Below, piece after piece: positions 23,662 through 35,500 of a DNA stretch of 64,000 nt. The notes below the pieces were generated by a model. That model searched no databases. It was not told the DNA's origin and saw only the letters and a list, made by a program, of their open reading frames with translations. The stretch covers positions 17,051,187-17,115,186 of the forward strand of contig OX638368.1 in the NCBI GenBank assembly GCA_951812925.1. The letters are read 5' to 3'. How positions within the stretch are numbered: position 1 is the first letter of the stretch; each line of letters opens with the position of its first letter. This DNA comes from Calliopum simillimum. Its lineage: Eukaryota > Arthropoda > Insecta > Diptera > Lauxaniidae. The translations under genes were made by a program, and so were the position numbers.

Positions 23662-25927
23662 AGTATGAAGAAAAAACCATCTTCACTTTCGAAGCTTTAA
23701 TATGGGGAGAAAAAAGCGAAAAGAAATTTTTATTAGTAGAGTACAATTTGGTCGAACTATACCCGACGACATTGACTTGTGTAACCTCATTAATTTTTCG
23801 TCGTTTCATCGCAGTCAACACTTATATTCGCTTTGTGTTTTCACTGTGTTATTTCTCCAATTTCGTGCATACTTGTCGTATAAACCACACTCAGTCAGTC
23901 ACAACTTCAAGTCAGAGTCGTGAGTTTTATTTTTTTCGTTTTACGTTTTATTGTTCGTTTGACAGAGCAGAGACTCTAGTTACTGCTGGCATTTTTGTTT
24001 CTGAATAGCGCACTATTTATTTTCTTCTGTTAATTCTGACATTTTTTTTTTTTACAGTTCTTTGTAGTTTTATATTTAGTGTTTTTTTGCCTTTGGTTTT
24101 TACACACTTGTTAAATTATTTTCTTTTGTTTTTCTTCATTTTTAAAAAGGAAAATTTTTTTAAATTTTGACATATTGGGTATGTGGTTTTTGAATCTTAA
24201 TTTTTCATCTTGTCATTGTTTTTTTTTTTTTTTTTTTTCATTCTACTTTGCCGTAATCGTTATAATGCTTTAAATATTCTCTTCTACGTCATCATCATCA
24301 GAAATTTTATTTTGTGCATTTTTTTGTTTTTGATGTTTATTTTTTAATTGGCAGCTTTAGCAAAGTTTAAATGGAATGCAGTGTAAAATATTTTTATCCT
24401 TGGCAATTTTAAAATGTGAAAGTAAAATTTTTGAAAATTTATTCTGTGTAATTTGTTTAATAAGTGTTTGTTTTTTTTTCATAAGTACCATTTTATGCAA
24501 GGCAACTCAGAAAATAGTAAAAAATAATAAAACTTCACCCCCAAATGTTATAAAAATATTCGAGCTACTCACTCTTCATACTCAAATTTTCCTAACTTTA
24601 TTGCGGCTGCAGATAGTATGTTTCTCATTCTGTAGATATTTTTGTAAACTTTAACCTTAACCACAATTAGTTTGCGCACGTTGACCCATACACCAAAAAG
24701 CAAAATTTCTACGTTGTTTGTCCAACCCCAAAAATCCCAAACTCTCATTGAATGAATGACATTTGTGTAATTTTTCATCTTGACTTATCTTCTCTATTTT
24801 ATTTTGTTTCTTTTTTTTCGTTTCATCTTAACTTTGTTGTCTTTTGTCTGCAGATTTTTTTTTTTTTTTTTGTTTCTTTGTTATAATTTTTTTTTTAGAA
24901 ATTTATTTCTTTATTTTGGTTTTGGCCACAATCAGACTCTTCGTCGTACACAAACAAATGTATACTTTTTTTAAGACATTTTTCATTAAATCGAGGCAGT
25001 GTTTTTTCAGCTTTTAGTTGGGATTTTTGTTTCGTAATATACATAAATACAATATATGTAGATATGTATATCATTAAGTTTTGTGTTTTTTTATTTTTGG
25101 CGCGCGTGTTTTAAATTTGCCGACCGACCCTCACGCAACTTCGACTTTTAAGCTCTTGAAACTTTTTTATCTCTTGTTTTTTTGCAGGAGTTTAGAAAAA
25201 AGCAATGTTTTTGGTATTTTTTTGGGCATATTAGAAAGCACTTATTTTAAGCTAAAGTAAAGTTTTTTTTTTTAAGTTTTCGATACATAGAATCAATAGA
25301 TATAAATAGAAAGAGAGTTTGTTTTCGAAAAAAAGTTTTACTAAGTAGGTATTGTTTTGTTCTCGATATTAAAGCTTTTTTTAGACTCTAAGGTCTGACT
25401 TTGGAATAAATATTACTTCTAAACCTGAGCTACTTGTCTTCAAATATGCTTTAAAACAGTGTTTTTTTTTACAATTTGAAACAAGAATATCTCAGAATCC
25501 AAACTTGATGAAATTAGTTTTTCCAAGCTCAGGATAACTTAATCATGAAAATAACTTATTTGAGGCGTGAGTTTTCGGAGTGGATTTCGAATGACCTACT
25601 GAATACGAAAATAATACCGAATTCGCCAAATTGACTCTAGTTCTCGAAATAGTTGTTGATTTTTGCTAATGGCTTTAAATCAATGATGACCAAACTCAAA
25701 ACGAGCGCATTTTGTTAATGTATAAAAGCTCATTGAAAGCTTTTATATTTTCCATAAGCTACAAGCAAGTGACGCAGATTTGCACAACTACCGGCACTGT
25801 CAGTTGAATGCTTTGCTGTAGGACCGCTGTAGACAATGGTCTCAATAGTCCTACCTTTGATCTAGTTATTTTGTAAGTAGACCAAAACGGACTACACCTA
25901 AAACTAGAATAAATTCACTCAAATCAA
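23662..25927. other. T-rich non-coding DNA, no gene seen
   Basis: Long poly-T runs. Frames here (for example 23628-24008) lack domain or codon support. Confidence 0.45.
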
Positions 25928-26050
25928 TCAATTGTAACAAAAATGTTCCAAATGTAATGCAAAGTCGGTTATTTGTATCAAAAATGGTCCGAATGTAATG
26001 CATAATCCGTCATTAGTACCAAAAGTGGTCCAGTTGTATATCGAATGTGT
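25928..26050. repeat. 41-bp tandem repeat, about 2.7 copies, related copies at 26475-26555
   Basis: Units share GT.NCAAAA.TG.TCC.AATGTAATGC; the second site repeats GTCC.AAT.TAATGCATAAGG twice, also about 41 bp apart. The two sites flank the SINE-like head at 26115. Confidence 0.6.
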
Positions 26051-26114
26051 CAGTGAAACTATAACGTTAATCACTACGTATGTACTTTTTGGAAGTTTGT
26101 CGACTGTGAAGAAG

Positions 26115-26190
26115 AGCAAACGATAGTGTATCGGTCTAATGACTTGCGCTGCATGGCGATACCCGGGTTGAAATCCTCCACTCGGTGATT
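26115..26190 (+). mobile_element. tRNA-like SINE head (candidate)
   Basis: TAGTGTATCGG resembles an A box and GGGTTGAAATCC a B box about 43 nt later; spacing suits an internal pol III promoter. No full cloverleaf, so a SINE or tRNA pseudogene is more likely than a gene. Confidence 0.4.
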
Positions 26191-27038
26191 TTTAATTCCA
26201 GTTTTTGAATTTCTATTTGTACACAATTTGCCTGAAGAGTCTTCGGAGCGGAAATGAAACGTGTGCAATAGAGCCGAATAAAAAAGGAGAATACATACAA
26301 GAGCCGACGTATTAAATAATTAAAAATTAATAGAAAAAATTTCATTCGCACTGAGAAATATATAACAATGTCTTTAACACATTCCTCTATGAAACCTTTT
26401 GACGTTTTTCTGTAAAATTTGTTTATTAAATTAAATTTTTTGAAATTTATAAATAAAATAAAAAAAATTTGCCCTTTTCTGGTCCAAATTTAATGCATAA
26501 GGATACAATTGACCTTTTTCTAGTCCGAATATAATGCATAAGGAGACAATTGACGGTACCAGAATTTGAACTATTGGGTTTCCACCATGGAGTAGTTTGC
26601 AAACTAGTCCGTGGTCCTGCAGAGTTATCTGTGAGTGAATACGTGTACGGAAAGCTTTTAGGCACAAAAGATTAATTACCCGCGGGCATAGGCTTTGGAT
26701 ATCACTGCATTAGGTAGTCATAAACTCCGTCATTAAACTTTACGTTTCAACTTTTTCATGTGCATCAACACTTTCCGAACTATCATCTACCGAAGAAAGG
26801 CATCTGAAGTCCAAACAAATATCATTTATCTTTTTGTTTGGAGCTTAAATACCTTTGCTTCAATGAATGGTCAGTCGGAAAGTAGGGATCCTATTGGAAA
26901 AGTTGAAAGGTATAGTTTATTAAGTTAAGCCATTAGCAAAAATGAATTACGCTGTTTACTTAACAGTAATAAACAAACGTGTAATATAACTTCAAATATA
27001 CCCGAAAACAGCAATTTTTGCATTTTTAGGCAAGGATA

Positions 27039-28279
27039 CGTGGCCTGCTCTATATATTTCTAGCCTAATAATGAAAATGCGAATATTTATCATCAAAAAT
27101 GGTTTTATTGATTTTCAAAGTATTCTCCAGCATGAGCTCAAACCAACTGTCGAAGCACTTTTTTCACTCCGATTGAGACACCTTCAAAACATGGTTTTTG
27201 AACGCTTCAACAGCATCTTCTGGCGACGAAAATCATTGACCACGCATTTTTTTCTTGATGTGCGGGAATAAAAAGAAGTCATTGGGTGCCAAGTCAGGGC
27301 TGTACGGCGGATGACTCATCAATTCGACGTTTTGGCCGGTCAAAAAGGCACTGGTTTGAGCCGATGTGTGAGAGCTCGCATTGTCATGGTGAATAATGAT
27401 TGGTCTTCTCTTGTTCGTTTTTCGAATTTCTCCGAAGACTTCAAGCAAACAAATTGTGGTGTACCACTCAGAATTGACCGTCCTACGTTGCTCAAGAAAC
27501 AGGCGGCCATTTGCTTCGAAGTGCTTCTTCCACGAACAATTTTCGTTGGATTTGACTCGTCTTCGAAGACCCACACGGTCGATTGCTGTTTTGTTTCGGG
27601 CTCATACGCATAGATCCATGATTCGTCACCTGTGGCGATCTTATAAACGTCTATTGAAGCACCGCGATCGTATTTTTTCAACATTTCTTTGCATCAACCG
27701 ACACGAGCCTTTTTTTGAGCGATTGTCAAATTGTGCGGGATCCACCGAGAGCAAACTTTTTTAACGGCCAGGTGTTCATGCAATATCAAATAAATGCTGG
27801 TGGGAGAAATGCCCAAAGATGCCTCTATCTCACGGTATGTCACATGACGATCTTGCATTATCAGTGCACGCATGGCATCAATGTTCTCTGGCACAACGGC
27901 CGTTTTTGGACGACCTTCACGGAATTCGTCTTTGAGCGAGCGTCGGCCACGATTGAATTCATTAAACCAGTTTTTCACAGTGCTATAAGATGGTGCTTCA
28001 TCGCCATACAAAGATTTAATTTCATCGATGCACTCTTGTCGTGATAATCCACGTCGAAAGTTGTGAAAAATGATCGCACGAAAATGTTGACGAGTTAATT
28101 CCATTTTTTTGCCAAATTGATTTTTTCAAGTCACTGTAAACAACACAAATGATGGTCGTACGTCAAAACGTTCTGAGTACGTTTATGCTAAAAAATATCA
28201 AACTTTCCAATAGAAGTGTCAGATTGCACCTGGCAACACTTAGTGTTGCCTAGGTCAGAAATATATCGAGCAGCCTACG
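27039..28279 (-). mobile_element. mariner (DD34D), 1,241 bp, inactive
   Basis: 29-bp ends CGTGGCCTGCTCTATATATT at left and, inverted, CGTAGGCTGCTCGATATATT at right differ at five positions. TA target duplications at 27037-27038 and 28280-28281. The ends enclose a minus-strand transposase that is broken several times. More diverged than the maT copy, so older. Confidence 0.88.
27100..28104 (-). pseudogene. mariner DD34D transposase, broken
   Basis: Read leftwards from ATG at 28104. The DNA-binding part (SYSTVKNWFNEFNRGRRSL, EGRPKT) runs to a TGA at 27694-27696, where Trp is expected. The same frame resumes with the first catalytic Asp (ATGDESWIYAYEP) and shifts near 27500. The second frame carries HHDNASSHT and YSPDLAPNDFFLFPHIK, 34 residues between the last two Asp. 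Further stops after KKMRGQ and at SQSE end it. At least three stops and one frameshift, so no active enzyme. Confidence 0.88.
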
Positions 28280-28281
28280 TA

Positions 28282-28747
28282 TCTTGAGAACCAAAGTCAA
28301 TTTAAACAAATAAATTAACCTTTAGGTACTTAATAACTTAAATATATAATGACTTACTCAAGAAACCAAGGCTGCAGAAAAAGAAAAGTTTTTTGTCGCC
28401 ATTGTGTAATCGTTCAAAATTTAGTAAAATTATTTTCAGGCATTAAGGCTCAAATAAGGAATGTATTTTTAAGATATTTACTCAGGGAGTTGCTCCACAA
28501 TATGTTAATTAATATGCCATCATTTTTTAGTAAGACAACAACACAACTCTCTAGTGACAAACGCTGTCATATGACTGAAATTAAATTTACAATCTGGTAA
28601 TTGAAGTTAGTTAAGGTTGGCTGAATTTCATAATTTTAAACAAATAACAAAAGATACCTTTCTATTGTTTCGCTTTGTATATTAAGTGCTTCTGCGAATA
28701 TTAAAAATAACGATAAAATTTGAAAGAAACTTTTTTTATTATCGAAA
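28282..28747. other. non-coding DNA, no gene seen
   Basis: AT-rich; no supported feature. Confidence 0.4.
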
Positions 28748-29059
28748 CAGTTTTTCCACTCCAAGAAAAACCTTTTCCACATCATTTTGATATTTTTTCA
28801 AATCATAATACCCCTTTTCCAAATCAAATTTTTTTCAAATCAAATTCATCCATATTTCAAGTTTCACACCGATAACTGCTGTAGGTAGAGAAATATATAA
28901 TTTTGGGTTTTTTTTTTTCTTGTAAAAGGGTTAATTTGATTTGGAAAAAGTTTAATTTGATTTGGAAAAAGTTTAATTTGATTTATTTTGATTTGGAAAA
29001 ATTTTAATTTGGTTTGAAAAAAGACCAATTGGTTTGGAAAAGGCTTAAGTAGAAAACTG
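28748..29059. mobile_element. inverted-repeat MITE, GTTTTTCCACTCCAAG family, copy 1
   Basis: Left CAGTTTTTCCACTCCAAG then CCTTTTCCA; right, inverted, CAGTTTTCTACTTAAGCC then TTTTCCA. The interior is rich in TTTGATTTGGAAAAAG words repeated three or four times. A second family member lies at 35313-35534. Confidence 0.6.
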
Positions 29060-30130
29060 GTATTAGCTTTAAAAAGGAAAAGTGCAAACAGTGAGTGAAT
29101 AGGGTACTAAGCAGACCAACATATCTTCAAACTACCTTTACCATTATTTTCTGAATTAATTTTCTTTCATTTAGATTTTTCACTAATCATGGCGCCTTGA
29201 GAAGTTTAACGAAATTCAGATTGTAGCAAGTGTTTATCTACAAATTGCGCCATTGTGCTGTGGAACACGCAAACTTTCCGTCGACGTCTGCATATTCATT
29301 TAACCCCATCGCATATTTTATTCATAATGAATAATGATTAATGACACTCAAAAGTCAAAGTCGAGCCTCTTTCTAAAATTTATAATAAATATGAATAAAA
29401 AAAATCCAATTTTTTTTATTTATACTTATTAACATTTCTTAGTTTTGTTTGTTCTCTTTTTTTTTTGCATTTGTTGGTTAACTAATTAATTTAAGTTTTT
29501 CTAAAATTCTGTGTACCTACGTACATATATGAAATGTATGCATATGATTTGTTTGCGTATATCTCATATACTTATGTATGTATGTATGTTCAAACACTAT
29601 TTGTTTATAAACCATTGTGACACGCTATTAATTTAATCTATTGAAACACCGGCCGGCATTTTAATTTATTTCAATATTTTTTTTTGGTTTGTACTCTTGA
29701 TACTGTTTGTCACAAAATTTGAGTGCCTTTTTTATGTATAGATTATTTTTATTACATGTTTGTTGTTGAACACATTTTTTATGTAGGTAGGCATAATTTG
29801 TCTAAAGAACACACAACAGTCTTTAAAATGGTCTTCATTTACTACTTGTTTCTTTTGAATTTTTGGTTTTTTTACTAAATACCTTTTCAAATAGCTGGCC
29901 CAAATGATATGATATATTGTTTAAACAATCTTCTTAAGTACTATAAACTTTATTAGTTTAATGTCATAAATTGCTCTGAAAGGGAAAGGCACCACTTGGC
30001 CAAATACATGGTCTTTGTATCGTTACTGTGAAATATCAAAATCTCAATTTTCAATTGATTTTAATCCACTCATTCAATAATATTGATATGATTTGCAGCG
30101 GTGGGCTCCACTATGGCTTAAGTAGCAAAC
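29060..30130. other. non-coding DNA, no gene seen
   Basis: AT-rich. AATGAATAATGATTAATGAC near 29326 offers several homeodomain-type TAAT cores, too common to call a site. Confidence 0.4.
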
Positions 30131-30353
30131 ACACACAGTGAAAATGTTAGTTTAATTTTAAAACCAAAAAGTATTTATATAGAACAATGCCAAAAAAATA
30201 TCAATTTTAAACTATTTTGGAATAAATTTCATACTATTCTGGTATAAATTTCAAACTTTTTGGAAAAAAATCGGGATTTAATACCAAAATGTTTAAAATC
30301 AATAATGAAGGGAATCAAAAGTAAGAAAAGTAAACTGTCATTGTTTAGTGTGC
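30131..30353 (+). repeat. repeat A, copy 1 (partner 37421-37643)
   Basis: Shares GTATTTATAT.GAACAATGCC, TTTTAAACTATTTTGGAATA and AAGGGAATCAAAAGT in the same order with its partner. Ends ACACACAGTGAAAATG and, inverted, GCACACTAAACAATG look like weak terminal inverted repeats. Confidence 0.65.
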
Positions 30354-30420
30354 ATTATATATGTTCCGTCATTCGATTTTCTATGTTTTTTATAACTTCC
30401 ATTACGTAAATTTATTCATA

Positions 30421-30834
30421 CTAGAATAGCCCAGTAGTCAAAATTCGACCACAATTGTATTAAATAATTTTGGTATTTTTTGGACAATTTTAGTACTTTT
30501 GTTTTGGTATTTGGTACGAAATAGATAAGCTCATTTATCATCCCTGGTGAAATATAAACAAAACACAATACATGAAGTCAGTGCTATGCTTTTTGTCTTT
30601 CTCTTTGTATTTCATCCTTTTTTCAGCTCTGTGTGACCGTGTATTTTGTTGTTGTTAATATTGAAAAATTTGTATTTTATTTACCTGGCTCAAAGTTAAA
30701 ATATTGACATAATTTTAACTTTGTGCACATCTACACACAAATACCTTTCTGATGGTGTATAATTTAAAGTCGTACTCCATTTCTAACATAGGAAAAAAAG
30801 ATGGATAATTTTTTGTTTTGCGTATTAATATATA
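30421..30834 (-). repeat. repeat B, copy 1 (empty-site copy)
   Basis: Inverted copy of 36402-37133. Shared words include CCCAGTAGTCAAAATT, AACTTTGTGCACAT and ACACAAATACCTTT. It lacks the 314-bp Harbinger-type insertion found in the partner. Confidence 0.7.
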
Positions 30835-30953
30835 GATTTACGTTGCTGTTATAATTGTCGCTGATACGAATTTGGCTACAAACTCAAAATATTGTGCCCA
30901 TCACTGCTTCAGAAGTAGAAAAAGAATCAACTCTTTTTAAATTTTGAGATATA

Positions 30954-31780
30954 CAGTGTTCCAAAAAAGATTAGAGTTCTTACATGGGTTATAAGACTAC
31001 ACCAATTCAATACCTGATCCATGCTGCCTTTATTTTAGGTGTCTCCAAGCTTCTCTGAATCGTAGATTCCAAAAGACTTGCACAAATTTCAACAGGGATC
31101 GAGTACAATTTTTCTTGTATTTTTTTGCCATAAAATTTTTTGGTTTGTGAGAATCAATAGAATTTTTTAGAACTCGCCAGAGCCACTCATTGTGGTTGAG
31201 ATCCGGTGACTATGAGGACCAGTCCATAACAGTGATCTTTTTTTGATTCTTCCAGATCTATGGCATGTTTTCTTCTGCATAACGCAGCATAGCTAAATTT
31301 AGAATATTAACATAGAATACACACACAGCCGCCGAAAAGCAACCCCATATCATGATAGATCACAATGTTTAACTGTCTTCCTAGTGTATCTGGTTTTGAA
31401 TGCTGCATCCTTGGGCTGTCTAACAAATAATCTATCATCAGAGCCAAACAAATTAATTTTAGTTTCGTCAGACCATAGCATATTTTTCAGTTTTGACGAA
31501 ACTTGTGTGCTTGGTGGCGAAATTAATTCTCGAGGGTAATTTTGTTAAACTTCTGCCTCACAACCCTCCTTTAGAAACCTGTTTCTTATAGTGTGTCTAG
31601 TAACTGCAGCTTTTAGAGCTAGGCTGAGGTGGTCAGTGAACGAAAGAAATGTATTTTTTTTTTAATGCCTTACAAGAAAATTGTCAAACTGTTCTGAGAT
31701 TTGACGCTTTCTTCCAATGATTTCTCTTTTTGGAATTTATTTTAAAGCGTTGGGGATCATAGCCCTACAGCATTTTATTA
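30954..31780 (-). pseudogene. Tc1-like (DD34E) transposon relic
   Basis: On the minus strand, MLWSDETKINLFGSD, KTRYTRKTVKH and then WSS.SPDLN / NEWLWRVLKNS match the Tc1 transposase order. Many stops and shifts break it (for example, the QQDNDPKHTS block is gone). The left end ACAGTGTTCCAAAAAAGATT looks like a Tc1 terminal repeat, but I find no right mate, so the element is truncated. Confidence 0.75.
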
Positions 31781-32428
31781 TAGCCTGAATTTCTATAATG
31801 GTTTTACTCGATATAATATGCTTTTCAAGTTATAAGTTAGATTTTGGTAGAAAGTGGAAATGTTGTTAGAAAATAACTTGAGGATGTAATTAAAGTCTGT
31901 AGCGATTTCGACTCAATAGTTTAATAATTGAATAAAAAACAATGAGAGGTTTACTTGTTGCTTTCATTTCAACATTTCATTTGCTTTCATCTAAATTGAC
32001 CAAAATAATATATGCCAAGCTATATTTCTTACAATGTAAATTCTTTACAAAACAATTTTATTACCAAAAACCATCATATAATATGAAATTATGCTTGAAT
32101 ATTTTCGCTTAAGAACTAATTTAACAAAATAAAAATCAATTTACCTTACAAAAAATAATATTTGACACATAAAAAAAAAATTCTACGAAAAAAACTTTAC
32201 ACACAAAAATCAAATCTTTTCCAATCGAAACGATTTTATGGAAAAATTTTAACAAATTTGAAAAATTTACAAATCTATTAAAAAAACAAACAAAGAAAAT
32301 AAATAAATAAAAAATGAACAAAATATTGCCCTGGGAGCATTTTGAAAATTTATATAAAGTATATTTTGATGAAAGATTCGAATAAAACAAAAAAAAAAAA
32401 ATTAACGTATCTCTTTTCTCTTTTGTAG
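31781..32428. other. intron 3' end upstream of osa exon
   Basis: AT-rich, ending in a pyrimidine tract (ctcttttctcttttgtag) that serves the exon at 32429. Confidence 0.6.
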
Positions 32429-32585
32429 GAATTGATCGGTCAGAATAGCAACGACAGCTCTAGTGGTGGCGGTCACAGTGGCTTGGGCTCAGGACCACCC
32501 GGTACTCCAAATCCGCAACAAGTAATGCGGCCAACACCCTCACCAACTGGTTCATCTGGTTCTAGATCAATGTCACCAGCAGTGG
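32429..32585 (+). CDS. osa: osa coding exon (first in window)
   Basis: Encodes ELIGQNSNDSSSGG through SRSMSPAV, almost identical to fly Osa. Acceptor is ttttgtag; donor is GTAAGTG after GTGG (phase 1). The upstream partner exon is not in the window unless the short candidate at 5152-5166 is real. Confidence 0.93.
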
Positions 32586-35500
32586 GTAAGTGTACTACGC
32601 TTTGTTTAAAACACTTCCCACGATGTTAAATTTTCATATCTCTTTCAGCACAAAATCATCCAATTTCACGACCATCAAGTAATCAATCTAGTAGCGGTCC
32701 AATGCAACAACCTGGTATTCCACCACACATGTCGCAAAGCGGCAGTGGACCCTCGTCAACGCAACAACAACAAACGTCGCAGCAGCAATCTCAATTATTA
32801 GGCGCTGGCGGACCTGGCACTGGAGTTGCACCCAATTCATCTTCCTCATCGGCAAGCAACTCACCGCAACAGCTACCGCCAGGAGCACCTGGCAGTGGCA
32901 CGCCAAATGCACAACAACAACAACAGCCTCCACCAAATCAATCTGTAAATAACATGCCAACACAACAACCACCACAAGGTGCTACGGGTGGTTATCCACC
33001 ACCACCACCGCATATGCATGGTGGCTACAAAATGGGTCCGAATCCAGGGCAAAGCCCTGGTCCTAATCCACAAGGTATGGCAACAGGTTATCCGCCACCA
33101 CAACAGTCGCAACAATATTCTCAAGGTTTGTGTCTCTATATGCGTTGATGTGTTTCTTCATGATTTTTAACTTTACCCTCTGAATTACAGGAAGTTACCC
33201 GCCTCGTCCGCAATATCCGCCAAGTGGTTATGCACCCACACCACCCTTACCTGCAAATCAACCCACATCTGCCAATAACATGCCGCCCGGTGGACCTCAA
33301 CAGTATCCCAGCCGTGCAATGCCAAACCACAGCGGCGGTCCTGGTGCACACTCACAATTTCCGGCATATCAAAATTGGGTGCCACCATCGCCACAAGGTC
33401 ATGGTGCCGGCGGCGGTGTTACCGGTGGTGGCCCAGCTGCTGGTGCTCCACCCGTTGGCAGTGGCATGGGAAATCATATACAGGGTAAAGGAACACCACC
33501 GCCAGGCGGTCCACCACCACAAGGCGGTGGAAGTGGTTCGCCACGGCCCTTAAACTATTTGAAACAGCATTTACAACATAAGGGCGGTGGTGGTTACGGT
33601 GGCAGTCCAACACCACCACAGGGTTATGGCAACGGACCTGGCATGCATCCCGGTATGCCAATGGGCCCTCCACATCACATGGGACCACCACATGGGCCCA
33701 CTAATATGGGTCCGCCAACCAGTACACCTCCACAAGGTGGCATTGTACTTGGTATTGGTGGTGGCGGTGGATTGCCGCCAGGTAGTGGAGGAGAAGTTGG
33801 CTTGGCACCACAACCGCCAGATCATATTCCACAAGATAATGGTATAAGCTCGTCAGGTTCTTCGACAGCTTCGGGTCAACATTTGGTTACATCGGTTGTA
33901 ACGACTGGTCCTGATGGTCAACCCATGGATGATGTTAGCCAACAAAGTACGCTATCTAATGCTTCAGCAGGTGAGCATAGATTGAAGAAAAGTTGTATTT
34001 ATTCAATGGAAGCGCTCACACTATTTTCATATAAATAAATTGTAGACGTTATTTTCAAAATGATTATCGGCTAAATTTAGGCGCTTGGAAATAACGCCCA
34101 AAAACGAATTAACGCCGAAAATATTTTCAAATAAATTTGTGCGGTAATCATTTTGGAAAAACCGACCAAAATTTGGGCTTTATTTCTTTAAAAAATAAAG
34201 AAATAATCCCAAAAAATAAAATAGTAATAACGCCCTTTTAAAAAATAAATAAAATAAATATGTTGTATTTTTCATTTTTTTAGCATCTGGTGAGGATCCA
34301 CAATGTACAACGCCAAAGTCACGTAAAAACGATCCATACGGCCAAAGTCATTTAGCGCCACCAAGCACATCACCAGGTGGTCATCCACATCCTGGTGTAG
34401 TTAGTGAGGAATATGAAATGAATTCACCACCAAATTGGTCCAGAACTCCCGCTAGTCCGGTAAATATACCAACATTTGTTTTAGATATCAAAGAACAACA
34501 TTATTAATTGTATTCTCCCAATATTTAGCAGGTATTTAACAGCCATGTTGTTCCTCCGCAAGAAACCTTCCGAACGACAAATAAAAAGTCTGACAGTCTA
34601 TGTAAATTATATGAAATGGATGATAACCCAGAACGTCGCGGTTGGCTGGACAAATTACGCGCATTTATGGAAGAACGGCGTACGCCAATAACAGCATGCC
34701 CAACCATTTCAAAGCAGCCACTCGATTTATTTAGGTTATATAATTATGTAAAAGAACGTGGAGGATTCCTGGAGGTATGCAAGGTGCCGTAGTAATTCCT
34801 TTTACTAACTTCTTTTTAGATTTACTAGCAAAAAGAAAATTAAAAAAAAAAACTACCACAACCATAACTACTACCATTAGTATACTCCAACCACAACCAT
34901 ATTTTGACACAATTTACTCGTGAAAAATATATTAAATTCTTTTTATTTTATATAACGAAATGTTTTTTCTATAAAATTGCATGACTAGCATGTGACGAAT
35001 ATTCAAGCTTTTTTCGATTTTTTATCGATTTCGATTTTCTGATTTTTTCAATATTTTTTTCATTTATCGGAAATGCATTAAACTCAATTTTAAGTGAAAA
35101 GTATAAAAATTCATTTATAAAATTAATGCGATTTTACGATTTATTTTGAAATTTCTCTTAATCAGATCTATCACTGTATCCATAATTAAAAATCAATTTA
35201 TTGCATTTATTACGATACTTCTCCGATACCTTAAAGTCGTCATAGAAAATTTGACGCTTCGAATGGATTCAGTGATGTCACTCTACGAATTTCAAATTCA
35301 CTTTCTTCAATACAGGTTTTTTTCACTCCAAGTTAAACCTTTTCTACATCAAATTTATCTTTTTTCAAAAAATCAAAGTAAACCTTATTCACTTTGAACT
35401 TTTTCCAAATTGTATACCAAATTATCTTCCAAAATGTGTTGGAAAAAGTTTATTTTGATTTGGAGCAAGGTTCATTTTATTAGAAAAGAGATCAATATGA

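Noticed and set aside
23628..24008. 126-codon plus-strand frame
   Set aside because: It starts inside an inverted-repeat element and runs into T-rich DNA; no domain seen.
1..32428. Missing N-terminal Osa exon (start MNEK-type, Pro/Gln-rich)
   Set aside because: I looked for a long Pro/Gln-rich frame on the plus strand in this stretch and found none, so it must lie further left.
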